Source: a virus | Direction: 5' to 3' (one strand) | Virus record (IMG/VR): IMGVR_UViG_3300017613_001415 | Span: 1-54,852 of that record | Length of the DNA: 54,852 nucleotides | Shown here: piece by piece, positions 22,913 to 30,968 of the stretch | Numbering within the stretch: position 1 is the first letter of the stretch | How the letters are laid out: each line of letters begins with the position of its first letter | Made by a program: the position numbers and the translations under genes | The notes under the pieces: model-generated | Database searches by the model: none | What the model saw: the letters and a program-made list of their open reading frames with translations, nothing else | Told to the model about the DNA's origin: nothing

Positions 22913-22973
22913 ATGCGATACTTGAACATGGTTGACGCTCGCTCAATAATTTTCGCCCATTTTCCAAGACCCG

Positions 22974-22987
22974 TTGATCCCGGATCA
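22974..22987. promoter_or_regulatory. TTGATCC...GGATCA half-palindrome
   Basis: TTGATCCCGGATCA is the reverse-complement relative of 23256-23270. Both contain two GATC sites. They flank the main control region. Confidence 0.5.
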
Positions 22988-22992
22988 GGTTC

Positions 22993-23028
22993 CTGAGATC
23001 AGGATCATGATTCTGATCCTGATCTCAG
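22993..23028. promoter_or_regulatory. Double operator as a perfect inverted repeat
   Basis: CTGAGATCAGGATCA (22993-23007) and TGATCCTGATCTCAG (23014-23028) are exact reverse complements separated by 6 bp. Each arm is the operator core seen at 10206 and 10298. Four GATC sites lie within 36 bp. This is the strongest palindrome in the window. Confidence 0.85.
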
Positions 23029-23053
23029 CATTGCCTATGGTGGCAATATATAA

Positions 23054-23082
23054 GGAATAGCAGACCTGTAAAGGCTTGTCAA
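23054..23082 (-). promoter_or_regulatory. Possible promoter for the ParB-like operon
   Basis: On the minus strand TTGACA (23082-23077) is a perfect -35. Seventeen bases on, TATTCC (23059-23054) is a weak -10; an AT-rich stretch follows. It would be repressed by binding at 22993-23028 downstream. Confidence 0.45.
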
Positions 23083-23091
23083 TACTTTTTT

Positions 23092-23149
23092 CTATCTACC
23101 GTTTTCTTACTGACTAAAAATTAAAAATTATTAGTAGAAAATAAAAGAC
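23092..23149 (-). repeat. Inverted copy of the AT-rich block at 1239-1296
   Basis: Read on the minus strand, this contains GTCTTTTATTTTCTACTAAT, then an AT-rich stretch, then GGTAGATAG, matching the order at 1239-1296. It is the most AT-rich part of the divergent region and a candidate unwinding element. Confidence 0.6.
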
Positions 23150-23167
23150 AAGCCAATATGAAAAGGC

Positions 23168-23199
23168 TTGACAAATAATTCATACACCGTCTATCTAAT
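23168..23199 (+). promoter_or_regulatory. Possible promoter for the plus-strand operon
   Basis: TTGACA at 23168-23173 is a perfect -35 box. No good -10 lies at 17 bases; TCTAAT at 23194-23199 is 20 bases away. Transcription from here would enter the primase-helicase gene across the operator at 23235. Confidence 0.4.
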
Positions 23200-23234
23200 A
23201 AGGTATAGAGGCAATCAAACCCGATTGCCAGAAC

Positions 23235-23270
23235 TGATCCTGATCTCGGGATAAGTTGATCCGGGATCAA
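23235..23270 (+). promoter_or_regulatory. Operator pair in the plus-strand leader
   Basis: TGATCCTGATCTC (23235-23247) is the shared operator core. TTGATCCGGGATCAA (23256-23270) is a 15-bp palindrome just before the ribosome binding site. A protein bound here would block transcription or translation of the primase-helicase gene. Confidence 0.65.
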
Positions 23271-23286
23271 AGAAAAGGCGGTGATT

Positions 23287-26070
23287 ATGAAAAGAGCTGA
23301 AGCGGTAAAGCTGTTCCTTGACAGCATGGCCGTCCCTGATCTCGCATCATTATACACGCGAGACATGGAATGCCAGGTATTAGTCAAGGACCATCCAGAT
23401 TGGCTGGAGGGCGACGGACGCGGTAAGCTGTTTCGTGATCCTGAATCAGGGATTGCATTCTACGGCTTTAGAATCCAGGACGAAGAAGGAGCTGACAAAG
23501 AAGTCAAGTTCCCATTGGAGCATTACGTCCGTAATGTAGGCCTGACCGGATGGGACTTTAAGAAGAAAGAGTCAATCTGGGTTGGAATTGATTTTGACAT
23601 TGCAGAAGAACATACCTCCCTACGCAACGCGCCCACGCAAGACCAACTTGATCTCGTCATCAATCAAGCCAAAGAGATTCCCTGGTTAGAGATCCGTAGA
23701 TCAACTCACGGTAACGGGTATCATATGTATGTCTATCTGCCCGAGGGGACGGCTACGGAGACGCGCGCCGAACACATTGCGCTTACGCGCTACGTCATGC
23801 AGGCGATAGAGAGCAGGCTGGGCGTTCCTTTTCAACAGGCTGTCGACTCTTGGGGAAAAGTTCTCTGGGTCTGGTCGCTGACGCAGCACGCCGAACGTGG
23901 GTTTCAATTAGTCAAAAAAGCGGATACAAACTTCGATAGCCTCCCGTATAACTGGCGCTCGCACGTAGAGATCCAGAGATCAAGAAAAGGTGATCGAGCT
24001 ATCATCAAGACAAAGGACAGCAAGCAAGTCGATGAAATCTCTAAATGCATGCTCCAGGTCGACTTAGATGATGATCATAAGAGATTGATTGCTTGGCTTC
24101 AAAAGCAACAGGGTATCTACACATTTGACCAAGATCGTAATCTCGTGAATACACATACGAGCCTCTTGAAGGATGCGCACCGCGCGCTTGGACTTCTGGG
24201 AGCGTTTGATACTGCATCAAGAGGAACGAACCTGGCTGAACAAAATTGTTTCATGTTCCCGTTACGCGATGGTGCGTGGGTCGTCAGGCGTCATGGTGGC
24301 TCAAACATCAGCGGGGAAAATGCGCTATGGGAGCGCGAGCCGGGCGGGTATCTCAAATGCTATTATAATACGCCGCTCACGCTTAAGACGTACATACGCG
24401 TATATGGCGGGTACGAACACGTCAAGAAAAAAGGAACATACGGAATTACCTTAGACTCGTATACGGCGTCAGGCTTGAGCGCGCTCGGGGTAACTACTGG
24501 AAAATTACCTTTTGGAATTGATCCTAATTCAGCACGCGCGAAGCGACACGAGGCCCTACAGGCTATGTTCTGGGGCAGAGAGCTGGTGCTTCAGATGCAT
24601 CCTACCGACGGGCGCCTGGTGCTTACGCTGCCGCACAGGGAGGGAGACCCAGAGGAAAGTATGCGAGAGGCAGGATGGCATGTAGAAGGATCACGTCCAA
24701 AGACATGGGCAAAGATTGAAGATCTCTATGTCAGAGAAAGCCCGACGCTGGTCTTCGAACCTATGAGACGATTCGAAGATCGCTTTCGGTACATTGTTCG
24801 TGGCGGCGAGTTCTGGGCTTGGTTCTCAATGAATGATGACAGCGAATGGGTCAAAGGTGAAGAAAAGAATGTGAAGCATATCTTGGAATTGGAGCGAGTA
24901 CCCAAAGCCCAGGTCAAAGATGTCATTCGCGCGGGATCAGCCTTCCCGTGGTATATAGTACATAGACCATTTGAAGAAGAATATCTCTCTGGTAGACGAT
25001 GGAATAAGAATGCTCCCTCTTTTATAGTTGACCCATCGGGTAAGGCCTACAAGGACTTAAACTACCCGACTTGGAAGATGATCTTAGATCATGTGGGCCA
25101 TGACCTGGATTTTTATATCGATTCAGAGAAAGGTTGGTTTAAAAAAGCAGGAATCAAGAAAGGCGGCGACTACCTTTTTCTATGGTATGCAAGCATTTTT
25201 CAGAACCCTTATCGTCCGTTGCCGATGATCTTTTTGCATGGGCCGCAGGGCTGTGGAAAGTCTACTTTCTACTTGATGATGTGGCATCTGATCGATTCTG
25301 GGATCAAGGACGCCAGCACCGCTTTAAGCTCCCAAGGCAACTTCAACGGTCAATTGGAGGGTGCCGTCGTGTGTGTGATGGAAGAAGAAGGTGTGAAGAA
25401 TCGCGCTATCGCATACGACAAATTGAAGAAATGGATCTCTGATCCAAAGGTAGAAATCCATATCAAAGGGCTGACGCCGTATACAGCGGATAATACATGG
25501 CATTGGATTCAATGTGCTAATAAAAAACTTTATTCACCAATTTTCTCTGGTGATACCCGTGTGGTTGCTATTGAGATGCAGCCCTTTGATAAATTTATTA
25601 CTGGAGAAAAACTAAACCCACTGCTTAAGCAGGAGGCTCCTGACTTTCTACAAGCGCTTATCAGTAGAAAGATTCCACCTTTCGAAGATCGCCTCGGGCT
25701 GCCTGTTATCGAGACCGATAGCAAGACAGAGATCATGCACTCGAACGAGGATGCGCCTGTTGCCTTCGTACGCGAGATGATGGAGCCATGCGCAGGAAAC
25801 CTGATACCATATACAGTTTTCAAGAAACGGTTCTTTTCATCCGGACACGATATGAATACGTGGACAAAGCAGATGTTGTCCAGCGTCCTAACGAATGCTG
25901 ATCCAAAGATCGTCAAAGGTAAGCTAACGGGAAATGACGTATTCATTGCAAACCTACGATGGAAAAACCAATGGGCCGATGGATACGATCAAAATCCAAC
26001 ACCTGAACCTTGCAACTTTGTGTACGTTCGAGAAGGATATACTCTCGAAGAAAGGAGATTCGATGACTAA
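23287..26070 (+). CDS. Primase-helicase (AEP-type primase plus SF3 helicase)
   Basis: The product has 927 residues, taking ATG at 23287 after GGCGGTG; GTG at 23281 is the alternative. The N-terminal third looks like an archaeo-eukaryotic primase: GIDFDI at 100-105 gives the metal-binding Asp102 and Asp104, and RRSTHGNGYHMYV gives Ser139, His141 and His146. The C-terminal half has a D5/SF3-like ATPase with Walker A HGPQGCGKST at 651-660, a Walker B-like CVMEEEG stretch and an Asn-containing sensor region (IQCANKK). It would prime and unwind at the origin. It is the first gene of the plus operon, under the GATC operators. Confidence 0.83.
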   Translation: MKRAEAVKLFLDSMAVPDLASLYTRDMECQVLVKDHPDWLEGDGRGKLFRDPESGIAFYGFRIQDEEGADKEVKFPLEHYVRNVGLTGWDFKKKESIWVGIDFDIAEEHTSLRNAPTQDQLDLVINQAKEIPWLEIRRSTHGNGYHMYVYLPEGTATETRAEHIALTRYVMQAIESRLGVPFQQAVDSWGKVLWVWSLTQHAERGFQLVKKADTNFDSLPYNWRSHVEIQRSRKGDRAIIKTKDSKQVDEISKCMLQVDLDDDHKRLIAWLQKQQGIYTFDQDRNLVNTHTSLLKDAHRALGLLGAFDTASRGTNLAEQNCFMFPLRDGAWVVRRHGGSNISGENALWEREPGGYLKCYYNTPLTLKTYIRVYGGYEHVKKKGTYGITLDSYTASGLSALGVTTGKLPFGIDPNSARAKRHEALQAMFWGRELVLQMHPTDGRLVLTLPHREGDPEESMREAGWHVEGSRPKTWAKIEDLYVRESPTLVFEPMRRFEDRFRYIVRGGEFWAWFSMNDDSEWVKGEEKNVKHILELERVPKAQVKDVIRAGSAFPWYIVHRPFEEEYLSGRRWNKNAPSFIVDPSGKAYKDLNYPTWKMILDHVGHDLDFYIDSEKGWFKKAGIKKGGDYLFLWYASIFQNPYRPLPMIFLHGPQGCGKSTFYLMMWHLIDSGIKDASTALSSQGNFNGQLEGAVVCVMEEEGVKNRAIAYDKLKKWISDPKVEIHIKGLTPYTADNTWHWIQCANKKLYSPIFSGDTRVVAIEMQPFDKFITGEKLNPLLKQEAPDFLQALISRKIPPFEDRLGLPVIETDSKTEIMHSNEDAPVAFVREMMEPCAGNLIPYTVFKKRFFSSGHDMNTWTKQMLSSVLTNADPKIVKGKLTGNDVFIANLRWKNQWADGYDQNPTPEPCNFVYVREGYTLEERRFDD

Positions 26071-26467
26071 CCAAAAAGAAATGGTCCAGATCAAAAAAGA
26101 CCCGAACAGGGAAAAGATTGGCTATGAGACTGGAGCCACACGTGAGGCAAAGGATGGGAAAGGTAACTTCTATTTGATTTCTCCACGCGTTCTCAGGCGT
26201 CTGGCTTTGCACATGGAAGCCGGAGCCAAGAACCATGCACCGCGAAATTGGGAGGGCGGAATCCCATACTCCAGCTTCTATGATTCCATGATCAGACATC
26301 TGCTTGCTTGGCTGCAGAATAAAGTAGAAGGGACAAAGGGCGAAGAAGATCATCTGGCAGCCGCCCTTTGGAATCTACATGGTCTGGTTCATACGGAAGA
26401 AATGGTTAGAGATTGCCGGGTTCCAGTATCCTTAGATGATATCAAAATCGGGAGGGAAGATGTTTAA
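26063..26467 (+). CDS. dATP/dGTP diphosphohydrolase-like protein (DUF5664-type)
   Basis: The product has 134 residues, with ATG at 26063 after AAAGGAG, overlapping the primase stop. YETGATREAKDGKGNF, then SPRVLRRLALHMEAGAKNHA, RNWEGG, SMIRHLLAW and DHLAAALWNLHGL follow the order of the phage family annotated as dATP/dGTP diphosphohydrolase N-terminal domain. The E-x-GA-x-K...RNWE-G pattern is characteristic. It may alter purine deoxynucleotide pools. Such genes can accompany modified-base genomes, but no PurZ-like gene is seen here. Confidence 0.7.
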   Translation: MTNQKEMVQIKKDPNREKIGYETGATREAKDGKGNFYLISPRVLRRLALHMEAGAKNHAPRNWEGGIPYSSFYDSMIRHLLAWLQNKVEGTKGEEDHLAAALWNLHGLVHTEEMVRDCRVPVSLDDIKIGREDV

Positions 26468-26777
26468 AGACCTCTTTTTAGATTCAGGATATACTCGTGG
26501 GCCATTTCATTCTCAGCTATGGTATAAAATTCTATCGGAGACAGATGAGTATGTTAAGATTATTGCCTTCGATATTCCCTATGCCAAACCACGAAAAATT
26601 TCTTGGCGCGAATTTGACACGCTGCACATTAGAGGCGGACTGTGGAAGCGGACCGGTTTATATCAATTTGACCGCGCAGATGATCCTGCCATCAAAGACA
26701 TAATTTTTTGTTCAAGATACCCGCAGGCCGCAGGCCGTGAACTCTATAAATTACGGAGGAAAGATGTCTCTACTTGA
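26460..26777 (+). CDS. Hypothetical protein
   Basis: The product has 105 residues, with ATG at 26460 after GGGAGGG. The middle is strand-rich with aromatic residues (EYVKIIAFDIPYAKPRKISW). The C-terminus is basic (GRELYKLRRKDVST). It overlaps both neighbours by 8-14 bp. No family is recognised. Confidence 0.55.
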   Translation: MFKDLFLDSGYTRGPFHSQLWYKILSETDEYVKIIAFDIPYAKPRKISWREFDTLHIRGGLWKRTGLYQFDRADDPAIKDIIFCSRYPQAAGRELYKLRRKDVST

Positions 26778-27639
26778 CCAGTTCGATAACTTAGAGCGTT
26801 GGGCTTCGCGACCCGGAGACCCGAATCAGATTCTTCGAGCGCCATTTGGTTGGCCGGGTGGAAAGTCTAAATCGGTAATGGATATCGTACCTCATCTTCC
26901 TAACACACGAACATATATTGAGCCGTTTGGAGGCGCAGGTAGCGTACTACTTGCACGCGGGCCGTCACAGTTTGAAGTATTTAACGATAGATACTCCGGT
27001 GTCACAGCTTTTTATAAAGTTCTTCAGACCCCTGAACTTTATATGAAGCTAATCGAAAGATTGGATCTCACGATCCATTCGAAAGAGTATTGGCATTGGT
27101 GTAAAGACTCATGGAAGAACCCAGATGACCCGGTCGAGCGCGCAGCCCGCTGGTATATCATGGTACTCTATTCCTTCGGAGCAATGGGTCGGAACTGGGC
27201 ACGATTACGTAAGGTGTCCGTGCCGCTTGGAAATAAGATGCATAAACATCTGGAAATGTTTCCAATTATCCATGAGCGGATAAAGCGTGTTCAGATCGAC
27301 AATGAGGATGCTTTTAAATTGCTCAGGCTTCATGACTCTAAGGAAACAGTCTTTTATCTTGATCCTCCTTACGTTGGTGCATACGAAGGCGCTTACACAT
27401 ATATGATGTCGACTGACCGACATATGGAGCTTCTGGATATTGTTTTCGATCTGGAAGGTTTTGTTGCTGTATCAGGCTATGATAATCGCTGGTATGGAGA
27501 ACGTGATTGGGATAATAAGATCGAGTTTATGAAGACTGTCTGCCTGACGCCTGGAGGCGAAACCGAGAATGCCAGTAGGAATTTAACGCAGAAGCGTATA
27601 AAGGCAAAAGAATGCCTTTGGATTAAGGAGGCCGGATGA
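26764..27639 (+). CDS. D12-class N6-adenine DNA methyltransferase (Dam-like)
   Basis: The product has 291 residues, with ATG at 26764 after CGGAGGAAAG. FGWPGGK at 28-34 and YIEPFGGAGS at 51-60 form the AdoMet site; LDPPY at 199-203 is the catalytic DPPY motif. Order and size match the Dam/D12 class, many of which methylate GATC. The window appears rich in GATC, and the operators contain several, so the enzyme may protect phage DNA and influence operator binding. Target specificity is not proven. Confidence 0.87.
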   Translation: MSLLDQFDNLERWASRPGDPNQILRAPFGWPGGKSKSVMDIVPHLPNTRTYIEPFGGAGSVLLARGPSQFEVFNDRYSGVTAFYKVLQTPELYMKLIERLDLTIHSKEYWHWCKDSWKNPDDPVERAARWYIMVLYSFGAMGRNWARLRKVSVPLGNKMHKHLEMFPIIHERIKRVQIDNEDAFKLLRLHDSKETVFYLDPPYVGAYEGAYTYMMSTDRHMELLDIVFDLEGFVAVSGYDNRWYGERDWDNKIEFMKTVCLTPGGETENASRNLTQKRIKAKECLWIKEAG

Positions 27640-28280
27640 GTTACGCAAATCTCAGAGACTCGACTCAGGTCTTAGTTGAGAATCAAGTTGTTGTTCTTGA
27701 TACTGAGACTACAGGCTTAGACTGTCAAGTGCACGAAATGATTCAGATCGCGGCTATCGCTTTAGACTACAGGCTCAAGCCTCGCCAGGATATTGTTCCG
27801 TTCTATATTACAATTCGTCCTGAGCGTTTTGATCTTATTCAGCCCGAAGCGATGGCCGTGAATAAACTCAGACTTCGAGACCTAATTAGGACTGGCGTAC
27901 CTGCTGAGCTGGCAGCTGAACTCTTTATCGAATGGTTTGATAAGCTCGGACTTAGTTATACAATGGGTGGCTTCCGGAAGCGCGTGATCCCATTGGGCTG
28001 TAACTATAAGTTCGATGAGGGTTTCATTCGAGCATGGTTGGGTGATGACCAGTACAATGAACTCTTTCATTATATGGTTCGTGATGTCCAGATCACTGGT
28101 CTCTATCTTAATGACCGTGCAGAGTATCATGGAAACCCGGTTCCGTTTCAACGCGTCAATCTTGGGAACCTGGCCGGCCGCTATAATATTTTGTACAAAC
28201 GGATGCATGACGCCTTAGAAGATGCCAGGGTAACGGCCGAAGTCTACAGGCACATGATCGAGGAGGGCATCTTCGCATAA
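27636..28280 (+). CDS. DnaQ-like DEDDh 3'-5' exonuclease
   Basis: The product has 214 residues. VLDTETTGLD gives Asp22 and Glu24 (Exo I), GCNYKFDEGF gives Asp127 (Exo II), and RMHDALEDARVTAEVY gives His191 and Asp196 (Exo III, DEDDh type). The fold matches DNA polymerase III epsilon relatives. The family A polymerase already has its own exonuclease domain, so this enzyme probably trims ends or degrades DNA or RNA. It starts in an ATGA overlap with the methyltransferase. Confidence 0.85.
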   Translation: MSYANLRDSTQVLVENQVVVLDTETTGLDCQVHEMIQIAAIALDYRLKPRQDIVPFYITIRPERFDLIQPEAMAVNKLRLRDLIRTGVPAELAAELFIEWFDKLGLSYTMGGFRKRVIPLGCNYKFDEGFIRAWLGDDQYNELFHYMVRDVQITGLYLNDRAEYHGNPVPFQRVNLGNLAGRYNILYKRMHDALEDARVTAEVYRHMIEEGIFA

Positions 28281-28291
28281 AGGAGGGCGAG

Positions 28292-28486
28292 ATGAGTTAC
28301 GCTTTTGTAGTCGGAACATGCGGTAACTGTGGACGACTGTTTTCTTTTAACCCTAACTATGTTCCGAGTTATAAGAACATACCATTTTGCAAAGAGTGTA
28401 TGGAAAGGACAAATAAGATTCGGGAAACATTAGGAAACGATCCTTTTTTCATTCACCCTGAAGCATATACCCTGGAGGAAGTATGA
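28292..28486 (+). CDS. Small zinc-binding protein
   Basis: The product has 64 residues after AAGGAGGGCGAG. CGNCGRLF and PFCKECME give two C-x2-C pairs about 20 residues apart, a zinc ribbon. The rest is polar. Its first residues, MSYA, repeat those of the exonuclease. The function is unknown. Confidence 0.6.
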   Translation: MSYAFVVGTCGNCGRLFSFNPNYVPSYKNIPFCKECMERTNKIRETLGNDPFFIHPEAYTLEEV

Positions 28487-28659
28487 AAGAAAAAATGATC
28501 GAGTTGATGGGGACTATCGCAGATGATATGGGAAAGGATGCAGCAAGATTCGAAGGGCAGCCTTTTAACGGTAGAACTGTTGCTGAGTACTTTGGGTGCC
28601 AAGGAGCCGCAATCGCCGCATTGGCCAAAGCCCTAAAACAAATACTGGAGGAAGAATGA
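28483..28659 (+). CDS. Small hypothetical protein
   Basis: The product has 58 residues and starts in an ATGA overlap with the gene above after TGGAGGAA. It is helical (MKEKMIELMGTIADDMGKDA) with a Gly/Ala-rich second half (FGCQGAAIAALAKALKQIL). It also ends in an ATGA overlap with the next gene. The tight fit between two overlaps supports it despite its size. Confidence 0.65.
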   Translation: MKEKMIELMGTIADDMGKDAARFEGQPFNGRTVAEYFGCQGAAIAALAKALKQILEEE

Positions 28660-29129
28660 AAGAAGGAACAGTCTCCTACCTATTTGGCTGTCATCAGTTT
28701 ATCTTTCACCCTTTCTTTGTTCTGGTGGCCTGGATAAAGGAGTATCATAAGTTTCCAAGATTATGGGAATTGATTTGTATTTTTCTTCATGATATTGGAA
28801 TCATCGGACTTCAGGTCTATACTAACCCAAAACAGAAGGAGAACCATTGGCAACTTGGTGCTAAGATAGCACAAAAACTTTTTGGGTTAAAAGGTTTTTA
28901 TATGATCGCTGGTCATACTTTAAAATCAGGTTACTCAAAATCTAAACTCTTTAAAGCGGACAAACTGAGTTGGGCAATTTGTCCATTTTGGTTCTTACGT
29001 TTAAACAAACTTATTGAGCCTCAGATATTGGACCCTAAAGACTTTCAGCAGTTTGCTAAAATAAATTCTAATGCCGTTAACCCGAAGGATAATCATGATT
29101 TCTGGATCGAAAGGAGAGAAAATGAATGA
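28656..29129 (+). CDS. HD-like phosphohydrolase
   Basis: The product has 157 residues, taking ATG at 28656 in ATGA overlap after GGAGGAAG. ICIFLHDIGIIG holds an HD dyad; an upstream His (GCHQFIFHP) and downstream GAKIAQKLF, MIAGHTL and KADKLSW complete a pattern like metal-dependent HD enzymes. The exact substrate (nucleotide or cyclic nucleotide) cannot be told. It is hydrophobic around residues 15-50 but probably soluble. Confidence 0.55.
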   Translation: MKEGTVSYLFGCHQFIFHPFFVLVAWIKEYHKFPRLWELICIFLHDIGIIGLQVYTNPKQKENHWQLGAKIAQKLFGLKGFYMIAGHTLKSGYSKSKLFKADKLSWAICPFWFLRLNKLIEPQILDPKDFQQFAKINSNAVNPKDNHDFWIERRENE

Positions 29130-29526
29130 TGGTTGGATCAAACCGAGCTACAAAGAAAAGCGGATAAATGGAATTGACTATTATGCCATGCATAGGTTTT
29201 GGCAAATCTTACTTCTTAAGATTGTTAAAGATATCCAGCTGATTCTCTGGTGTCTTGGGATCGCTGTTCATGATCCTATTTTCGGAGAATGTACCCCTGA
29301 TTTTAATTGCTGTGAGAACGTTGGACGAAAAGCAGGAATTAAAATAAGTAAGCAGCTTATCAGAAGCTGGAGTCATAAACTGTTTCAATGCCCAACCTTC
29401 TGGCGTCTGAAGCCGGCTTTCAAATGCCCGATCTGCGGCAAACAATATCGCTGCTATTGGGATGGCCATGATGAGGCAGGATATATTAACCTTTGCACAT
29501 CATGCTTTGAGAGGATGAGAAAATGA
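29122..29526 (+). CDS. Hypothetical zinc-binding protein, possible relative of the HD-like neighbour
   Basis: The product has 134 residues, with ATG at 29122 after AAGGAGAG. The N-terminal half has LWCLGIAVHDPIFG and CCENVGRKAGIKISKQLI, which resembles the HD region of the preceding protein in spacing. The C-terminus has CPICGKQY and CTSCFERM, a zinc ribbon. The relation between the two genes is weak and needs profile comparison. Confidence 0.5.
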   Translation: MNDGWIKPSYKEKRINGIDYYAMHRFWQILLLKIVKDIQLILWCLGIAVHDPIFGECTPDFNCCENVGRKAGIKISKQLIRSWSHKLFQCPTFWRLKPAFKCPICGKQYRCYWDGHDEAGYINLCTSCFERMRK

Positions 29527-29852
29527 AAGCAATATTCATAATAGTCCTTATATCAACAATGATAGCAATCGTTTTTCTGGTGTACACTATGCTTCTTCAA
29601 CAAGAGAGACACGAAAAAGATATCGGCGATCTCAAAATCAGATTAGCTACGGAGCCAGAGAAAATCTTCCTTGACTCTGTTTCGCTTTATGCTGTTGATG
29701 AGAACGGAGATCGAACAGGGCCTGATCTCCTTGAAGGTTTAACAGTTGAATCATGGACTCAATGGGATGGGTACTATGAAGTTTATAAATGGGGTCTACT
29801 TGGTCTGAGACCTTTTATGGCTGTCGAACGTTATAAAGGAGAAAAGGAATGA
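29523..29852 (+). CDS. Small membrane-anchored protein
   Basis: The product has 109 residues. Residues 3-25 are a transmembrane segment (AIFIIVLISTMIAIVFLVY). An acidic soluble part with aromatic residues follows (SWTQWDGYYEVYKWG). It starts in ATGA overlap. No family is recognised; it could anchor replication proteins or act in exclusion. Confidence 0.55.
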   Translation: MKAIFIIVLISTMIAIVFLVYTMLLQQERHEKDIGDLKIRLATEPEKIFLDSVSLYAVDENGDRTGPDLLEGLTVESWTQWDGYYEVYKWGLLGLRPFMAVERYKGEKE

Positions 29853-30049
29853 AAAACGAAGTCTATATCCTGTCGCAGATAGCCTGCGCACTTATTGAGG
29901 CAATGGGGTTAATTGCTGAAAATCAACATTGTCAAATACGGTCAATACCGTATGTTCCATATGGAGAGGGCGCCTTCAACCAGATTATTGAGAAGTATGG
30001 GATTCATCATAATCAAGTGTTGTCGGTTCTTCACAAGTCAGACATTTAA
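29849..30049 (+). CDS. Small hypothetical protein, last gene of the plus operon
   Basis: The product has 66 residues, in ATGA overlap with its neighbour after AAAGGAG. It is helical at both ends with a Pro/Tyr/Gly middle (SIPYVPYGEGAFNQI). Its 3' end overlaps a possible antisense gene (29985-30272). Confidence 0.55.
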   Translation: MKNEVYILSQIACALIEAMGLIAENQHCQIRSIPYVPYGEGAFNQIIEKYGIHHNQVLSVLHKSDI

Positions 30050-30272
30050 CTGAACATCTCTCCTGATGCAGCTTGCAGTATGGAGCTACCCGGCTACAGC
30101 CGCGAGCTACATTAGATAGTACCCAGGATCGGCAGTCGGGCCGCAAGAACCTCTGCCGATCCTGGGTCCACCCCGTGGGAGCCGGAGGCACGCCAGCGCC
30201 GCGGTAGTGGATGATGTAGAGTCTGCCGTCAGGCAGAGGTCTAAACTTGGTTCGATCAAAAGCACTTCGCAT
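29985..30272 (-). CDS. Possible Cys-rich protein at the end of the late operon
   Basis: The frame has 95 codons and starts inside the stop region of the NlpC-like gene (17-bp overlap). Cysteines at ARGCSRVAPYC and ERCSVKCLTCEE resemble a small zinc protein. Against it: no good ribosome binding site, the terminator hairpin at 30121-30167 falls inside it, and its end is antisense to the last plus-strand gene. It may be an artefact. Confidence 0.3.
   Translation of the reverse strand: MRSAFDRTKFRPLPDGRLYIIHYRGAGVPPAPTGWTQDRQRFLRPDCRSWVLSNVARGCSRVAPYCKLHQERCSVKCLTCEEPTTLDYDESHTSQ
30121..30167. terminator. Perfect 15-bp hairpin between the convergent operons
   Basis: ACCCAGGATCGGCAG (30121-30135) and CTGCCGATCCTGGGT (30153-30167) are exact reverse complements with a 17-base loop. 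It lies just past the last plus-strand gene and the last sure minus-strand gene, so it probably stops both. There is no T-run, so a factor or the stem itself must pause polymerase. Confidence 0.65.
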
Positions 30273-30786
30273 ATCGACTATCCCATACTACTTTCCAGCC
30301 CGCCCCCATACAAACCAGCATATGTAATTCATGCGGATTCATCCCGTTATAGACTGGGCAAAGTTCAACTTCATATAGAGCGCGAGCAACCAGCTCGCTG
30401 CATACCAGCCACTTATCCGCAAGTTTAGAAACAGGCGGGAGTAGATGGTAAACAAGACGGTAAAAAGGATACCGTGTCCCTTCGTAATCTTTAATTGACG
30501 CCCAGGACTTTTCGAAGGTTGCTGGATTCATGCAGTCGTGTCTGGCAATAATCAACGGCATCTGTTGAGATAGCGCGTAGACGTTTCGCCGTTTAACAGT
30601 CCAGAGCGCCTCAAGAGTTGAGCCATCACTATCAATGACATAGGCGGCATGACTCGTACTGGCATCAACAGTCAACGGACTCCAGAAACTCTGAGCCTTG
30701 TTAATTGCTGATCCCAAGATCCCAGGAAGATTCGTCAGGACGACATCGCCTGGATTAACAGCGACAGACATCATTGGGTATTCCAT
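30256..30786 (-). CDS. Permuted NlpC/P60 (YiiX-like) hydrolase
   Basis: The product has 176 residues, taking ATG at 30786 in a TGATG overlap. The fold signs are PGDVVLT near 12, TSHAAYV with His46, and WLVCSELVARAL with Cys129, where the His comes before the Cys as in the circularly permuted papain-like group. Such enzymes cut amide bonds in peptidoglycan or lipids. It follows a small membrane protein gene and could be a virion-associated or second lysis enzyme. Confidence 0.68.
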   Translation of the reverse strand: MEYPMMSVAVNPGDVVLTNLPGILGSAINKAQSFWSPLTVDASTSHAAYVIDSDGSTLEALWTVKRRNVYALSQQMPLIIARHDCMNPATFEKSWASIKDYEGTRYPFYRLVYHLLPPVSKLADKWLVCSELVARALYEVELCPVYNGMNPHELHMLVCMGAGWKVVWDSRYAKCF

Positions 30787-30968
30787 CACTTACCTTTCAC
30801 ATACATGGCTGCGGCCCCAGCAAACGCGGACGCCAAATTATTTCCCATTTCAGTATGCCCGAAGCCCCAGGCAATAACTGAAAGCGTAGCGACCGACATT
30901 AAAATAAGAAGGTCGTCGATGTTTTCTGCGAGTTTATCCTGCCACCCGCTACCGTCTGATAGTTTCAT
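30786..30968 (-). CDS. Small membrane protein, holin-like
   Basis: The product has 60 residues. Residues 20-37 (LLILMSVATLSVIAWGFG) form one hydrophobic segment and 45-56 (LASAFAGAAAMYV) a second, weaker one. It overlaps the tail tip gene by 4 bp and the NlpC-like gene by 1 bp. Size and pairing with a hydrolase fit a holin, but no family motif is visible. Confidence 0.5.
   Translation of the reverse strand: MKLSDGSGWQDKLAENIDDLLILMSVATLSVIAWGFGHTEMGNNLASAFAGAAAMYVKGK

Noticed and set aside
26063-26467. A Z-genome (2-aminoadenine) phage
   Set aside because: The dATP/dGTP diphosphohydrolase-like gene and family A polymerase are compatible with it, but no PurZ-like adenylosuccinate synthetase is visible in the window.
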